A DNA stretch of 64,000 bases, taken from contig CAWEYR010000028.1 of NCBI GenBank assembly GCA_963813345.1, positions 434,001-498,000 of the forward strand, read 5' to 3'. Under the pieces are notes generated by a model. That model was not told where the DNA came from. It saw only the letters and a list, made by a program, of their open reading frames with translations, and made no database searches. The position numbers and the translations under genes are program-made. Numbering within the stretch: the stretch's first letter is position 1; every line of letters starts with the position of its first letter. The DNA comes from CAWDDA01 sp963813345. GTDB lineage: Bacteria > Acidobacteriota > Blastocatellia > RBC074. Positions 47,821-57,294 of this stretch are shown here, one piece after another.

Positions 47821-49105
47821 CTAGGCGCCCTGCTGCGCGGCCTTCTCTGCAGCCTTAGTCCTCGGCGGAGGTTGAGCGGTGGCGGGCCGAAAGAATATCC
47901 TCGTCTCGCTCGCAGATAACATTTCATAGCCGATACCGGCCCAGACTATTCGCCGCGAAAGCAGGGACGCGGTGAGATTTGCCAGGTAGAGGAGCGCGGC
48001 TACCGGTCCCAACAGGACAAAAACAGGACCAAACTCGCGTATCGCCGCAGCCGATTGTGGCATCATTTGGGTTGCGAGACGCAGCCTCGTCCAACTGTTG
48101 AGGACTCCCAACAAAAACGTCAGTCCAAGCAGGCTAGCCAGAATGGCAGTTCCCTTCCCGCTTGTTCCGCGCTACGAGCGAGCCAAGCACCCACAGAAGG
48201 CCACCCCAGAACGTAATGTTGAAGAGGAGATTTGTGACGAGAGTCAGCTGCCACACACGTGGCGCATAGACTCGCGTGATCCGCATCTGACGGGTTGTAA
48301 ACTCGAAGACTTCAGAAAACGTCGGATCGACAGGTGATGGTACAAGACAACCTGAAACGAACCTGATTCGCATTCCTGATTCTTGTACGGCCTTGCTGAG
48401 GACGTAATCGTCGCTCACTGCGCCTCTCCATCGATCCCCCACACCCAGCTTGTCAAAGGTCGCGCGCATGATCGCCGTCGACCCGCCCCAGGCGAAGCTT
48501 GATCGTTCGCCGAGGACGCTCAGGGCACTCGCGTTCCACACCGAGAGCAACAAAGACGGAAACGCCCATCTTTGTGGCACAAACCAACGATAACCGGTCG
48601 CCGCGCCGACTCGCTTTCCGTCAACTGAGGTCGCGATCTCGGCAAGCCATTCTGATGGCGGACAAAAATCTGAATCTGCGAAGACGATCACCTCGGCACG
48701 CCGGTCAATCGAGTTCATCGTCTCCAACGCCACTCGCAGATTGTGTATCTTCTGGCCTTCGTCTACAGATTCGCCGGCCGTCACAAGCCACGCCGAACGC
48801 CGCGTTTCGCGAATCACACTGGCAACAGAAGCGTAGGCAGCATCGTTCTCGTTTTCGGTTACGAATACGAGCTCGTAGTCACGGTAGTCCTGATTACAGA
48901 ATCCGCGGATGTTTTCTTCAAACTCCTCTCGACCCGCGCCAAACCCTTTGCACGGCACTATGACGAATGTCTTCGGCTGGAACCGGTGCTGGGGCAGTGT
49001 GTGGACGTGGCGCGAGTAATAGATCGAGCGCAGAGTAATCAACAGGGCCCCGAGCGCCTGAAGTGCGACGACAACTGCCAGCAAAATAAGGATTGATTCA
49101 ACCAT
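47821..49105 (-). CDS. Membrane glycosyltransferase family 2 (HpnI/ceramide-glucosyltransferase-like; one frameshift)
   Basis: About 428 residues. An N-terminal membrane segment (LILLAVVVALQALGALLI), GT-A core with FVIVPCKG, VFADSDFCPPSEWL (DxD), and RQMRITRVYAPRVW, the (Q/R)xxRW-like motif of processive or lipid glycosyltransferases. Then membrane helices; an extra base near 48145 moves the last of these (WTRLRLATQMMP.. LLGPVAALLYLANLTASLL) to another frame. The layout matches HpnI, which adds a sugar to hopanoid polyols, but related ceramide enzymes fit equally. Confidence 0.82.
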
Positions 49106-49255
49106 TGCTCATGCAATTCGGGGGAGAAACAGTAGGGCGCGGCTTGATCGAGTATAACTGAACTTGTCTGGTTTGCTAACCCCGGAGCGAGGCGGCTATC
49201 ATGGTATTCCCTCAAGGTTGACGACCTCAAGGTTGATACTGGGATCGAGGAGAGG

Positions 49256-50521
49256 ATGCGCTTACCGCCGACGTTGCGACGCGTGGTGATCACGGGAATC
49301 GGATGTGTGACTCCAATCGGAATCGGCCGCGAGGCCTTCTGGCAGTCATTGCGCGCGGGAAAAAGTGGTGGGGGACCAGTAACGCGCTTCGATGCGTCGG
49401 AACTTCCGGTGCGTGTAGCCGCCGAAGTAAAAGATTTCGACGCCGATCGCTTCATTCCCATCAAGGACCGGCAGCACGTTTCAACGGCGGTTGCGTTTTC
49501 TCTGGCAGCCGCCAAATTGACATTCGCCGACAGTGGTATTGATCCCCGGTCACTCGATCTCGATGAGAGGCGCAACATCGGGATTGTGCTTGGAAGCGGC
49601 GGCGCGAGTCTTGGTTTCCTCGAAAAGCAGTTCCGTTTCTATTTCACCAACGAGGCGCGCAAAGGCAGCGTCTACACCATTCCAACCGCGACACCTGGCA
49701 GCCTGCCGAGCGAAGTCTCGATGGCTTTCGGTTTGCGCGGCTTCAGCCATCTGGTATCGACGGGATGCACTTCATCAACGGATGCGATCGCATATGCGGC
49801 TCAGATGATCGCACTTGGCCGCATAGACACCATTCTCACAGGAGGCGTCGATGCGCCGTTCGCGCATAGCATCATGCTCGGCTTCTGCGTGATGAAAGTT
49901 ATGACTTCATCGTGGAATGATGACCCGGCGCGTGCCTCAAGGCCTTTCAGCCGTGACCGCGACGGCTTTGTGCTCGGCGAGGGAGCTTACTTTCTGTTGC
50001 TCGAGGAACGCGAACGCGCGCGTTCGCGCGGAGCAAGAATCTATGGCGAGATCGCGGGTTACGGTTCAACCTGTGATGCGTATCACCGTGTACGCCTTGA
50101 CGAGAGCGGCATCGAACCCGCGCGCGCGATGACGCTCGCAGCCGAAGATGCCGGCATCAGTATCAATGATATTGACTACGTCAACCTGCACGGCACCTCG
50201 ACCGAATTGAACGATCGGATCGAAACGCGGGCCGTCAGGATCGCCCTCGGCCAGCACGCGGACGAAACACCTATGAGCGCGACCAAATCAATGATCGGCC
50301 ATCCGCAGGGCGCATCAGGCGCTGCAGGCGTGACTACTATTCTGGCGGCGATCTCCGAAGGTTTCATTCCGCCAACCATCAATCTTGATGAGCCGGACCC
50401 GGAATGCGACCTTGACTATGTCCCCAATCGCGCCCGCAAAGGCGAGGTCAATGTAGCGCTCAGCAATTGCATCGGCTTTGGGTCGAAGAATTCCGCGCTC
50501 GTGATCACGAGGGGCGAATGA
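49256..50521 (+). CDS. fabF: 3-oxoacyl-ACP synthase II (KAS II, FabF family)
   Basis: 421 residues, ATG after GAGGAGAGG. It elongates acyl-ACP with malonyl-ACP. Active-site residues: C171 in HLVSTGCTSSTDAI, His in NLHGTSTELND and His in KSMIGHPQGASGA. The N-terminal VVITGIGCVTPIGIGREAFW is typical. No acpP or fabG lies beside it; instead a methyltransferase follows after 4 bp, so it may belong to a secondary fatty-acid or polyketide pathway rather than the main elongation system. Confidence 0.9.
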   Translation: MRLPPTLRRVVITGIGCVTPIGIGREAFWQSLRAGKSGGGPVTRFDASELPVRVAAEVKDFDADRFIPIKDRQHVSTAVAFSLAAAKLTFADSGIDPRSLDLDERRNIGIVLGSGGASLGFLEKQFRFYFTNEARKGSVYTIPTATPGSLPSEVSMAFGLRGFSHLVSTGCTSSTDAIAYAAQMIALGRIDTILTGGVDAPFAHSIMLGFCVMKVMTSSWNDDPARASRPFSRDRDGFVLGEGAYFLLLEERERARSRGARIYGEIAGYGSTCDAYHRVRLDESGIEPARAMTLAAEDAGISINDIDYVNLHGTSTELNDRIETRAVRIALGQHADETPMSATKSMIGHPQGASGAAGVTTILAAISEGFIPPTINLDEPDPECDLDYVPNRARKGEVNVALSNCIGFGSKNSALVITRGE

Positions 50522-50525
50522 ACTT

Positions 50526-51278
50526 ATGGCACTTATGACTGGGGCGTGGTCGCATCTATTTGGTGAACGAAGCACCGAGCCGGAACTGATCGATGGTTCC
50601 GACTATACGACCGAAGAGTACGTTGGAAGTCTCGGCGATCTGCGCTGGGTCAACCGCAATCTTGGTGGTGAGTCTGCACTCGCGCGCCATCTTTATCCGA
50701 TGATTGCAACCGCGAATCGCTCGCCGGTGCGAATCCTGGATGTTGGAACCGGTTCCGGTGATCTGCCGATCGCAATCGTCAAATGGGCACGGTCGCAGCG
50801 AATCAACGTGGATTTCACGATTCTCGATATCAACGAGATAGCAGCTCGGGAGGCTGGGAACCTGGCACATGAGTTTCCCGAGATTCGAGTGGTTCGGGCC
50901 GATGCTCTGAAGGCGCCGTTCAAAGATGCGAGTTTCGATTTTGTGCTGGCGTCTCTTTTTCTTCATCATTTCGAGACTCCAACCGCTGCCCGCCTGATCC
51001 GCGAATTCAGCCGGATGGCGCGGCGCGCGGTAATCATCAATGATCTGCGCAGGCACCCGATCGCGTACTATGGAATCAAAGTACTGACAAGGGTGCTTTC
51101 AAACAACCGCCTGGTAAGGCACGATGCGGCGCTGTCTGTTTTGCGCGGCTTTACTGAGAACGATGTCCTTGCGATCTCGAGACTTTCGGGTGTCGCGCTT
51201 CAATCTACAAGGAGCTTTCCGTTCCGCCTGGTACTGATTTCACAAAACGGGGCAGCGGGAGAAGAATCAAAAGAATGA
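50526..51278 (+). CDS. Class I SAM-dependent methyltransferase
   Basis: 250 residues. SAM-binding motif RILDVGTGSGDLPIAIVKW, acidic VDFTILDINEIA and motif ASFDFVLASLFLHHF typical of UbiE/COQ5-like enzymes. The substrate is not deducible; its position between a KAS II gene and pyrE, with 4-bp overlaps on both sides in effect (4 bp gap, then ATGA overlap), suggests a lipid or quinone-like acceptor. Confidence 0.85.
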   Translation: MALMTGAWSHLFGERSTEPELIDGSDYTTEEYVGSLGDLRWVNRNLGGESALARHLYPMIATANRSPVRILDVGTGSGDLPIAIVKWARSQRINVDFTILDINEIAAREAGNLAHEFPEIRVVRADALKAPFKDASFDFVLASLFLHHFETPTAARLIREFSRMARRAVIINDLRRHPIAYYGIKVLTRVLSNNRLVRHDAALSVLRGFTENDVLAISRLSGVALQSTRSFPFRLVLISQNGAAGEESKE

Positions 51279-51883
51279 CAAGCGACGATGTGGTCAAGGT
51301 TTTCGAGGGGTCAGAGGCGCTCCTCAGCGGACACTTTCTACTCTCATCAGGATTACACAGCCCGCAGTATCTTCAATGCGCGCTCGTGCTTGCGCACCCG
51401 CACATCGCGGAAGAGCTCGGTCGCGAGCTTGGTCGCAAGCTGCGTGATGACCCTTTGATCGATTGGATCGACTTCGTGATTGCTCCGGCGCTGGGAGGCG
51501 TGATCGTCGCTCACGAAGTCGCAAGAGCGCTCGGTGTAAGGGCGCTGTTCACGGAACGGCAGGACGGCGCAATGACATTGAGGCGAGGCTTCAGGATCGA
51601 GCCGGGCGATGCGGCGGTAGTTGTCGAAGACGTGATCACAACCGGCGGTTCGACGCGCGAGGTGATGGAGGTTGTCGAACAATATGGCGGACGCGTAACC
51701 GGCGTAGGATCGCTGATAGACAGGAGCGGTGGAAGTGTTGAATTGGGAGTGCCGCGCCACGCGCTTGCAGTTCTCGAAGTACCAACATACGACCCAGGCG
51801 AATGTCCGATGTGCAAAGAAGGTTCAGTTGCGGTGAAACCGGGAAGCCGAACTGCTCGCATTCAACCCCAAGCTAAAGCTTGA
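51275..51883 (+). CDS. pyrE: Orotate phosphoribosyltransferase
   Basis: 202 residues, start overlapping the preceding stop (ATGA). It makes OMP from orotate and PRPP. The PRPP loop is VVVEDVITTGGST; other signatures are HFLLSSGLHSPQYLQC and ALFTERQDGAMTLRRG. A CPMC pair near residue 180 is common in this branch. The last codons (..QPQAKA) and stop lie inside the inverted repeat at 51865, so the C-terminus is repeat-encoded. Confidence 0.94.
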   Translation: MTSDDVVKVFEGSEALLSGHFLLSSGLHSPQYLQCALVLAHPHIAEELGRELGRKLRDDPLIDWIDFVIAPALGGVIVAHEVARALGVRALFTERQDGAMTLRRGFRIEPGDAAVVVEDVITTGGSTREVMEVVEQYGGRVTGVGSLIDRSGGSVELGVPRHALAVLEVPTYDPGECPMCKEGSVAVKPGSRTARIQPQAKA

Positions 51884-51952
51884 ACTCAAACCTCGTCTGT
51901 TTGAGCGTGAATTCAAACACACGAGGTTTGAGTTCAAGCTTCAGCTTGGGGT
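51865..51952. repeat. Inverted repeat overlapping the end of pyrE
   Basis: ACCCCAAGCTAAAGCTTGAA and its complement TTCAAGCTTCAGCTTGGGGT with inner CTCAAACCTCGT/ACGAGGTTTGAG. Same family as 36815 and 45441. Confidence 0.88.
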
Positions 51953-51980
51953 GTAGCAAGTTTTCTGATTGTTCCGAACT

Positions 51981-52713
51981 ATGAATCTGCGCCTGACAAT
52001 CGCATACGACGGGACGAACTATCAGGGGTGGCAGTTTCAGGCGGACGCGAAGACGGTCCAGGGAGAATTCACTTCAGCGCTCACGCAACTCGATGGTGAG
52101 CCGGTGGTCGTGCATGGAGCCGGGCGCACTGACGCCGGAGTTCACGCACTCGCTCAGGTTGCTTCGGTGCGCTTGACCCGGGCGCGCAAGCCCGATGAAG
52201 TGCTTCGTGCATTGAATGGCAGTCTGTCGCGCGAGATCAGAATAGTTTCAGCCGAGCGAGGCAAGTGAGGAGTTCAATGCTCGATTCCACGCAAAGAGCA
52301 AGACATACCGTTATCAGATATACAATGCGGCGGTAATGAATCCGCTGCTCGAGAGGTATGCTTGTCATTACCCGTTTGAACTGAGCGATGAGGCTATCTC
52401 GCATGAGGCTCGATCGTTGATGGGTACACATGATTTCACGGCCTTTACAGTCACGGGTTGTGAAGTCACGACTCGTGTACGCACTCTTCTCGATTTCAAG
52501 CTCAGGCGCGAGGGCCCGCTCGTCAGTTTTGAGTTCACGGGCGACGGGTTTCTGCGGTATCAGGTTCGCACAATGGTCGTTGCTCTCCTTGATACCAGCC
52601 GTGGACGGCTTGGGTCATTGACGATTGCGGACTTGCTCGAGCGAGGAGATCGTGGACTGACTGGTAGAATGGTTCCGGCCAAAGGGTTGACGTTAATGAA
52701 AGTCGAGTATTAG
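51981..52713 (+). CDS. truA: tRNA pseudouridine synthase A (one frameshift)
   Basis: About 244 residues from the ATG at 51981. LRLTIAYDGTNYQGWQFQ and VHGAGRTDAGVHA with the catalytic Asp; after an extra base near 52266 the other frame continues with FNARFHAKSKTYRYQI, GTHDFTAFTVTG and TGDGFLRYQVRTMV. It pseudouridylates positions 38-40 of tRNAs. Because a functional truA is expected, the frameshift is probably an error. Confidence 0.92.
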
Positions 52714-52728
52714 TATCCAAATCGCATC

Positions 52729-53532
52729 ATGTTAGATCTTGCTGGAGTTATTGAACCCGGCTCGCGAGACGAAGAACTTCTTCGACAAATCGACCCAAGC
52801 CGGCTCCCTCGCCATATAGCTGTAATAATGGACGGCAACGGGCGCTGGGCCAAGCGCAAGCATTTGCCGCGAGTTGCAGGACATCGCGCGGGTGTGGAAG
52901 CTGTTCGCGCTACAGTTGAGACTTGCGCGCGACTGGGTATCAATGCCCTGACACTCTACGCATTCTCTGTCGAAAACTGGAAGCGTCCACCGTTCGAGAT
53001 CGAAGCGCTGATGACTTTTCTCAAGGAGTATCTGCGCAAAGAACTTGAAAGCATTCATCGAAACAACATTCGGTTCGAAACAATCGGCCGCGTCAGCGAG
53101 CTCGAGGAGTCGGTTCAATTTGAGCTGCGCTCAGCGATTCGCAAAACCGCAAATAACAGCGGAATGGTCCTCAACGTCGCTCTCAATTATGGCGGCCGCG
53201 TCGAAATAGTGGATGCGTGCCGCAGGCTGCTTGATAAATGCCTTGCCGAGGGACGGCTGCCCGAGACGATTACTGAATCTGACATTCAGCGGCTGCTGTA
53301 TACATCGAATCTTCCTGATCCCGACCTGCTGATTCGCACGAGCGGTGAGCTTCGTATCAGCAACTTCCTGCTCTGGCAGATTGCATACGCTGAGATCTAC
53401 GTGACCGATGTTCTCTGGCCTGATTTCCGGCGAACGGACCTATTCAACGCAATCATCGACTTTCAGAAACGCGATCGGCGCTATGGTGGTCTGAACGACG
53501 GGTCTGTGCGTGCCGTCGTGAATGCAAAATGA
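52729..53532 (+). CDS. uppS: Undecaprenyl diphosphate synthase (isoprenyl transferase)
   Basis: 267 residues. The catalytic Asp is D35 in IAVIMDGNGRWAKRKHLPRV; further blocks TLYAFSVENWKRP, LNVALNYGGRVEIV and DLLIRTSGELRISNFLLWQ. It makes the C55 lipid carrier for peptidoglycan. It heads uppS-cdsA-dxr-rseP, an order shared by most bacteria. Confidence 0.96.
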   Translation: MLDLAGVIEPGSRDEELLRQIDPSRLPRHIAVIMDGNGRWAKRKHLPRVAGHRAGVEAVRATVETCARLGINALTLYAFSVENWKRPPFEIEALMTFLKEYLRKELESIHRNNIRFETIGRVSELEESVQFELRSAIRKTANNSGMVLNVALNYGGRVEIVDACRRLLDKCLAEGRLPETITESDIQRLLYTSNLPDPDLLIRTSGELRISNFLLWQIAYAEIYVTDVLWPDFRRTDLFNAIIDFQKRDRRYGGLNDGSVRAVVNAK

Positions 53533-53556
53533 CCAGGCCGAATTGACTTCCGCCAG

Positions 53557-54372
53557 ATGATCCGCATCCTCACTGCGATCGTTTTTCTCCCCATCCTGTT
53601 TGCCACTATATGGCACCCGAATCCATTGTTTTTTGCGGGGCTCGCGACGGCGGCGATTCTGCTCGGCATGAACGAGTTCTGCACGCTTGCATCGAACGTC
53701 ATATCTCCAGGTACCAGGGTCCTCGCTCTCGTGGTGTCGGCAGCAATCTGTGCCGCAGCGTACTTTGACAATCTCGGCCTCTTTGGCGCGATGATCCTGA
53801 TTCTGATCGTCGGGGATCACGTTCTGAAACTTGCGCACGAGCCGGATCTTCCGAAAATGCTCCCCTCGTCGGCGGCTCCTGTCTTCGGCGTGGTTTATGT
53901 TGCATTGCTCAGTGGCTTCATTATCTCGCTTCGCGTCATCGACAGTCCGATTCCAGACCTCGCGTCAAAGCTGCTTACACTTTTCTTTATTGTAGTCTTC
54001 GCCGGCGACACGTTTGCATACTACACAGGTCGAACTATTGGACGGCACAAGCTGGCTCCGCGGATCAGTCCAGGAAAGACAATCGAGGGAGCAATCGGCG
54101 GACTTGCAGGTAATGTCGCAGCGGGACTGATAGCGCACTACACATTCTTTCCCGAGTTGCCAATTGCGCACGCCGTACCGCTATGTCTTGTGATGGGGGT
54201 CCTCGGAATCCTCGGCGATCTTTACGAATCAATGCTCAAGCGTGGAGCACACGTGAAGGATGCGGGTAAACTCGTACCGGGCCACGGCGGCGTGCTCGAC
54301 CGCCTGGATAGCATGGTCTTTAATGCTCCGCTCCTGTATTACTATAGCCACTACTTCCTGCGGCAGCCCTGA
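53557..54372 (+). CDS. cdsA: Phosphatidate cytidylyltransferase
   Basis: 271 residues with about eight hydrophobic segments. The C-terminal signature is GDLYESMLKRGAHVKDAGKL followed by PGHGGVLDRLDSM. It makes CDP-diacylglycerol for phospholipid synthesis. It starts 24 bp after uppS. Confidence 0.95.
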   Translation: MIRILTAIVFLPILFATIWHPNPLFFAGLATAAILLGMNEFCTLASNVISPGTRVLALVVSAAICAAAYFDNLGLFGAMILILIVGDHVLKLAHEPDLPKMLPSSAAPVFGVVYVALLSGFIISLRVIDSPIPDLASKLLTLFFIVVFAGDTFAYYTGRTIGRHKLAPRISPGKTIEGAIGGLAGNVAAGLIAHYTFFPELPIAHAVPLCLVMGVLGILGDLYESMLKRGAHVKDAGKLVPGHGGVLDRLDSMVFNAPLLYYYSHYFLRQP

Positions 54373-54416
54373 TGCGCTGGGGATAGGCTAGGGAGCCGGA
54401 GACATTGGGCGAATCT

Positions 54417-55658
54417 ATGAAACGTGTTGCGATCCTGGGATCGACAGGATCGATCGGCCGCAACAGCCTGCGTGTAATCGAAGAACTCGACAGAATGTTC
54501 GAAGTTGTCGCGCTCGGTGCGGGCTCAAATGTCGAGCTCCTCGCACAACAGATCGAGCGACATCGACCTCGCCTTGTCTCGGTCACCGATGAAGACGCTC
54601 GCGACCGGCTCCTGCGTGAAATCAAAAAAAACAGTCTTGCTCATACGCCCTCGATAGCGATCGGTGTAGACGGGTTGATCGAAGTTGCTACGATCGATGG
54701 CGTCGAGACTGTGATCAGCGCCGTAGTCGGTGCGCGAGGGCTCGTTCCGACTCTCCGCGCGCTCGAAGCCGGGCGTCGTGTGGCACTCGCTAACAAAGAG
54801 ACCCTCGTGATTGCCGGCGAAATCATGAAGAGGGCTGCAACAAGGGCAGGTGCCGAGCTGCTTCCCGTTGACAGCGAACATAATGCATTGCACCAGTGTC
54901 TGCGGGGTGCGCGACACTCGGAAGTGAGAAGGCTCATTCTGACCGCATCGGGTGGTCCTTTCAGAAGAGCTTCGCGGGATGCGATCGAGAATGCCACAAC
55001 AACCGAGGCACTCAACCATCCGACCTGGAGAATGGGTGAAAAGATCACGATCGATTCTGCGACACTAATGAACAAAGGCCTGGAAGTCATCGAGGCTCAC
55101 TGGCTTTTCGATTTTTCGCCGGAATCGATCGATGTCATAGTCCACCCGCAATCTGTAGTCCATTCAATGATCGAGTATGTCGATGGATCGGTGATCGCTC
55201 AGATGGGGGTCACTGATATGCGGCATGCAATTCAATACGCGCTTACCTATCCGGACCGGTACAAGTGTTCATTGCCACCATTGGACCTGGCGCTGCTCAG
55301 CAGACTCGAGTTCGAAGCACCGGACACCGAGCGTTTTCCGTGTTTGAAGCTGGCATACGAAGCGCTTGCGACTGGGAAGACGATGCCCGCCGTACTGAAT
55401 GCAGCAAATGAAGTCGCGGTAGCTGCATTCCTGGAAAACAGGATCAAGTTTGGAGATATTCCGCGATTGATCAACGCTGCGTGCAGTGCGCACACCCCGG
55501 TTCCCGCCGATTCTCTCGATGACGTCCTGCGGGCGGATGGATGGGCAAGGCAGTTTGTTGGTGAAAGAGTGAGAGGCAGCGTACCGACCCTCGGGAGCGC
55601 CGGTCTGGAGCGCCGGCCTCCAGCCGGCCGCGAGCCGCGAAGCGTGCGAGTCTTATGA
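54417..55658 (+). CDS. dxr: 1-deoxy-D-xylulose 5-phosphate reductoisomerase
   Basis: About 413 residues from the ATG at 54417. NADPH-binding RVAILGSTGSIGRNSL, LANKETLVIAGEI, and the metal/substrate motifs LLPVDSEHNALHQCL and KITIDSATLMNKGLEVIEAH. Second step of the MEP isoprenoid pathway. The normal C-terminus ends near VGERVRG; the final 25 or so residues (..AGLERRPPAGREPRSVRVL) are encoded by the inverted repeat at 55593, a read-through extension. Confidence 0.95.
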   Translation: MKRVAILGSTGSIGRNSLRVIEELDRMFEVVALGAGSNVELLAQQIERHRPRLVSVTDEDARDRLLREIKKNSLAHTPSIAIGVDGLIEVATIDGVETVISAVVGARGLVPTLRALEAGRRVALANKETLVIAGEIMKRAATRAGAELLPVDSEHNALHQCLRGARHSEVRRLILTASGGPFRRASRDAIENATTTEALNHPTWRMGEKITIDSATLMNKGLEVIEAHWLFDFSPESIDVIVHPQSVVHSMIEYVDGSVIAQMGVTDMRHAIQYALTYPDRYKCSLPPLDLALLSRLEFEAPDTERFPCLKLAYEALATGKTMPAVLNAANEVAVAAFLENRIKFGDIPRLINAACSAHTPVPADSLDDVLRADGWARQFVGERVRGSVPTLGSAGLERRPPAGREPRSVRVL

Positions 55659-55721
55659 CAGATGAAGACTCGCACGATTCGCGGCTCGCGGCTCGTGGCC
55701 GGTCTGGAGACCGGCGCTCCC
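55593..55721. repeat. Inverted repeat, GGGAGCGCCGGTCTGGAG family, copy 1
   Basis: The arms GGGAGCGCCGG.. and ..CCGGCGCTCCC enclose CGAGCCGCGAAGCGTGCGAG and its complement. It contains the end of dxr. The second copy is at 60396. Confidence 0.88.
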
Positions 55722-55800
55722 AGGGTGCCTAAATTTGACTCTCCTCCGGGTGTGCCATAGACTTTGAGATTGCGGGAAGTATAAGAGAGGTGTCTTTTCT

Positions 55801-57171
55801 GTGGGTTATGTAGCATTTATCATTATTCTTTGTGCGATGGTGGTCATACATGAGTTTGGCCATTTCATCGTTGCAAAGCTGCTGGGTATCTCGGTCGAAA
55901 CATTCTCAGTTGGTTTTGGCCCGCGACTTCTGGGATTTCGAATCGGCGAAACAGATTACCGGTTGAGCGCGATTCCACTCGGAGGCTATGTCAAGTTTCG
56001 TGGTGAGAACCTCGAAATGATTCAGGGCAAGAGCGAAGGTTCGATCGATGAATTCCTGGCTCATCCGAAGTGGAAACGCTTCCTCGTGGCGATCGCCGGC
56101 CCGGCCTTTAATATCGCGACGGCACTTCTCATTCCGATGACCGCGATTCTTATCGGATTTCAGGACAGCACCTTCCTTGCTCAGCCGGTCAAGGTCGGAC
56201 TCGTACGCCCCGGTTCGGCCGCAGAAGCCGCTGGCCTGCAACGCGGTGATCGCATTCTTTCCTATAGTGACAATCAGCATCCGAACTGGGAGGATTTTCT
56301 TCTCGATGTGCGCCTGCGACCTAACGAAGAGATCCCGCTGAAGATCGATCGTGGGGGACAGATCGTCGATTCGGTTGTCAGGGTCAAGGCAGAGACTTTC
56401 GATAAAGAGCAGGTCGGGACGATTGGAATTGAACCCTATCAGGATCATGTGCGCGTCGACAGGGTCAGCAATGACTCACCAGCCGCCCGTGCCGGGCTTC
56501 AGGCCGGCGATAGGATAGTCGCAATTGAAGGTGAGCCGGTGATGTCGGAGAGTCAGTTTCGGGAGAGCCTCAAGAGTTCCAATGGACAACCGATCACGCT
56601 CAAGGTCGATCGCAGCGGTCAAACCGTCGAGTTGAAAGCAGCCCCTTTCCGTGATCAGGAATCGGGCGATTACCGGCTGGGCATCATTCTCGGTCGGACA
56701 AGCTACGTCAAGACTTCCTCACTCGCGGTAGCATTCCGCTATGCAGTGGACTACAACTGGCGGATTCTTCGCCTGACGGGAGTTTTCCTCAAGCAGGTGT
56801 TTGCCGGGAAACGCTCAGCGCGCGGTGCGGTTGCAGGTCCAATAGGGATTGCACAGGCCACGAAGGAGCAGTACGAGCTTGGGGGCTGGGCAGCGACGAT
56901 TGAGCTGATGGGAATGTTGAGCCTTAATCTCGGCGTGTTGAATCTGCTTCCCATACCGGTGCTCGACGGCGGTGTCATCGTTCTGATCCTGATCGAGGCA
57001 CTTCTGGGCCTCGTGGGAATCACGATGTCGATGAATGTCCGAGAGAGGATCCAACAGGTCGGCTTTGTGATCGTGATGTTGATCATGGGGTTCGCCATCT
57101 TCAACGACGTCTTTAAGCTGGGAGAGCGCTGGTTCAGCTCTCCTCCAGCGCAGCAACAAACTAACAAGTAG
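55801..57171 (+). CDS. rseP: Site-2 intramembrane zinc metalloprotease RseP
   Basis: 456 residues, GTG start (55801). The zinc motif HEFGH (H17, E18, H21) lies in the first membrane helix; two PDZ domains follow (GSAAEAAGLQRGDRILSYSD; SPAARAGLQAGDRIVAIEG), then LNLLPIPVLDGGVIVLILIE with the third ligand Asp in the second catalytic helix. It cleaves anti-sigma factors or signal peptides inside the membrane. Last of the uppS-cdsA-dxr-rseP run. Confidence 0.95.
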   Translation: MGYVAFIIILCAMVVIHEFGHFIVAKLLGISVETFSVGFGPRLLGFRIGETDYRLSAIPLGGYVKFRGENLEMIQGKSEGSIDEFLAHPKWKRFLVAIAGPAFNIATALLIPMTAILIGFQDSTFLAQPVKVGLVRPGSAAEAAGLQRGDRILSYSDNQHPNWEDFLLDVRLRPNEEIPLKIDRGGQIVDSVVRVKAETFDKEQVGTIGIEPYQDHVRVDRVSNDSPAARAGLQAGDRIVAIEGEPVMSESQFRESLKSSNGQPITLKVDRSGQTVELKAAPFRDQESGDYRLGIILGRTSYVKTSSLAVAFRYAVDYNWRILRLTGVFLKQVFAGKRSARGAVAGPIGIAQATKEQYELGGWAATIELMGMLSLNLGVLNLLPIPVLDGGVIVLILIEALLGLVGITMSMNVRERIQQVGFVIVMLIMGFAIFNDVFKLGERWFSSPPAQQQTNK

Positions 57172-57177
57172 GGAAGT

Positions 57178-57282
57178 AGTGGCCAGTGGCCAGTGGTCGG
57201 TGGCCAGTGGTCAGTAGTCAGTAGCTGTCAGCAGCTAACAGCAAGCACTGACCACCGACCACTGATCACTGGCCACTGATCT
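57178..57282. repeat. GTGGCCAGTGGTC-type inverted tandem repeat
   Basis: Several units of GTGGCCAGTG/GTGGTCAGTA on one side and CACTGACCACCGACCACTGA on the other form an imperfect palindrome; related to the outer module at 45402. Confidence 0.8.
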
Positions 57283-57294
57283 CTGGTTCTTCTT

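Noticed and set aside
57178..57282. Short tandem units resembling a CRISPR array
   Set aside because: Units of about 10 bp without spacers of constant length, palindromic overall and with no cas genes nearby.
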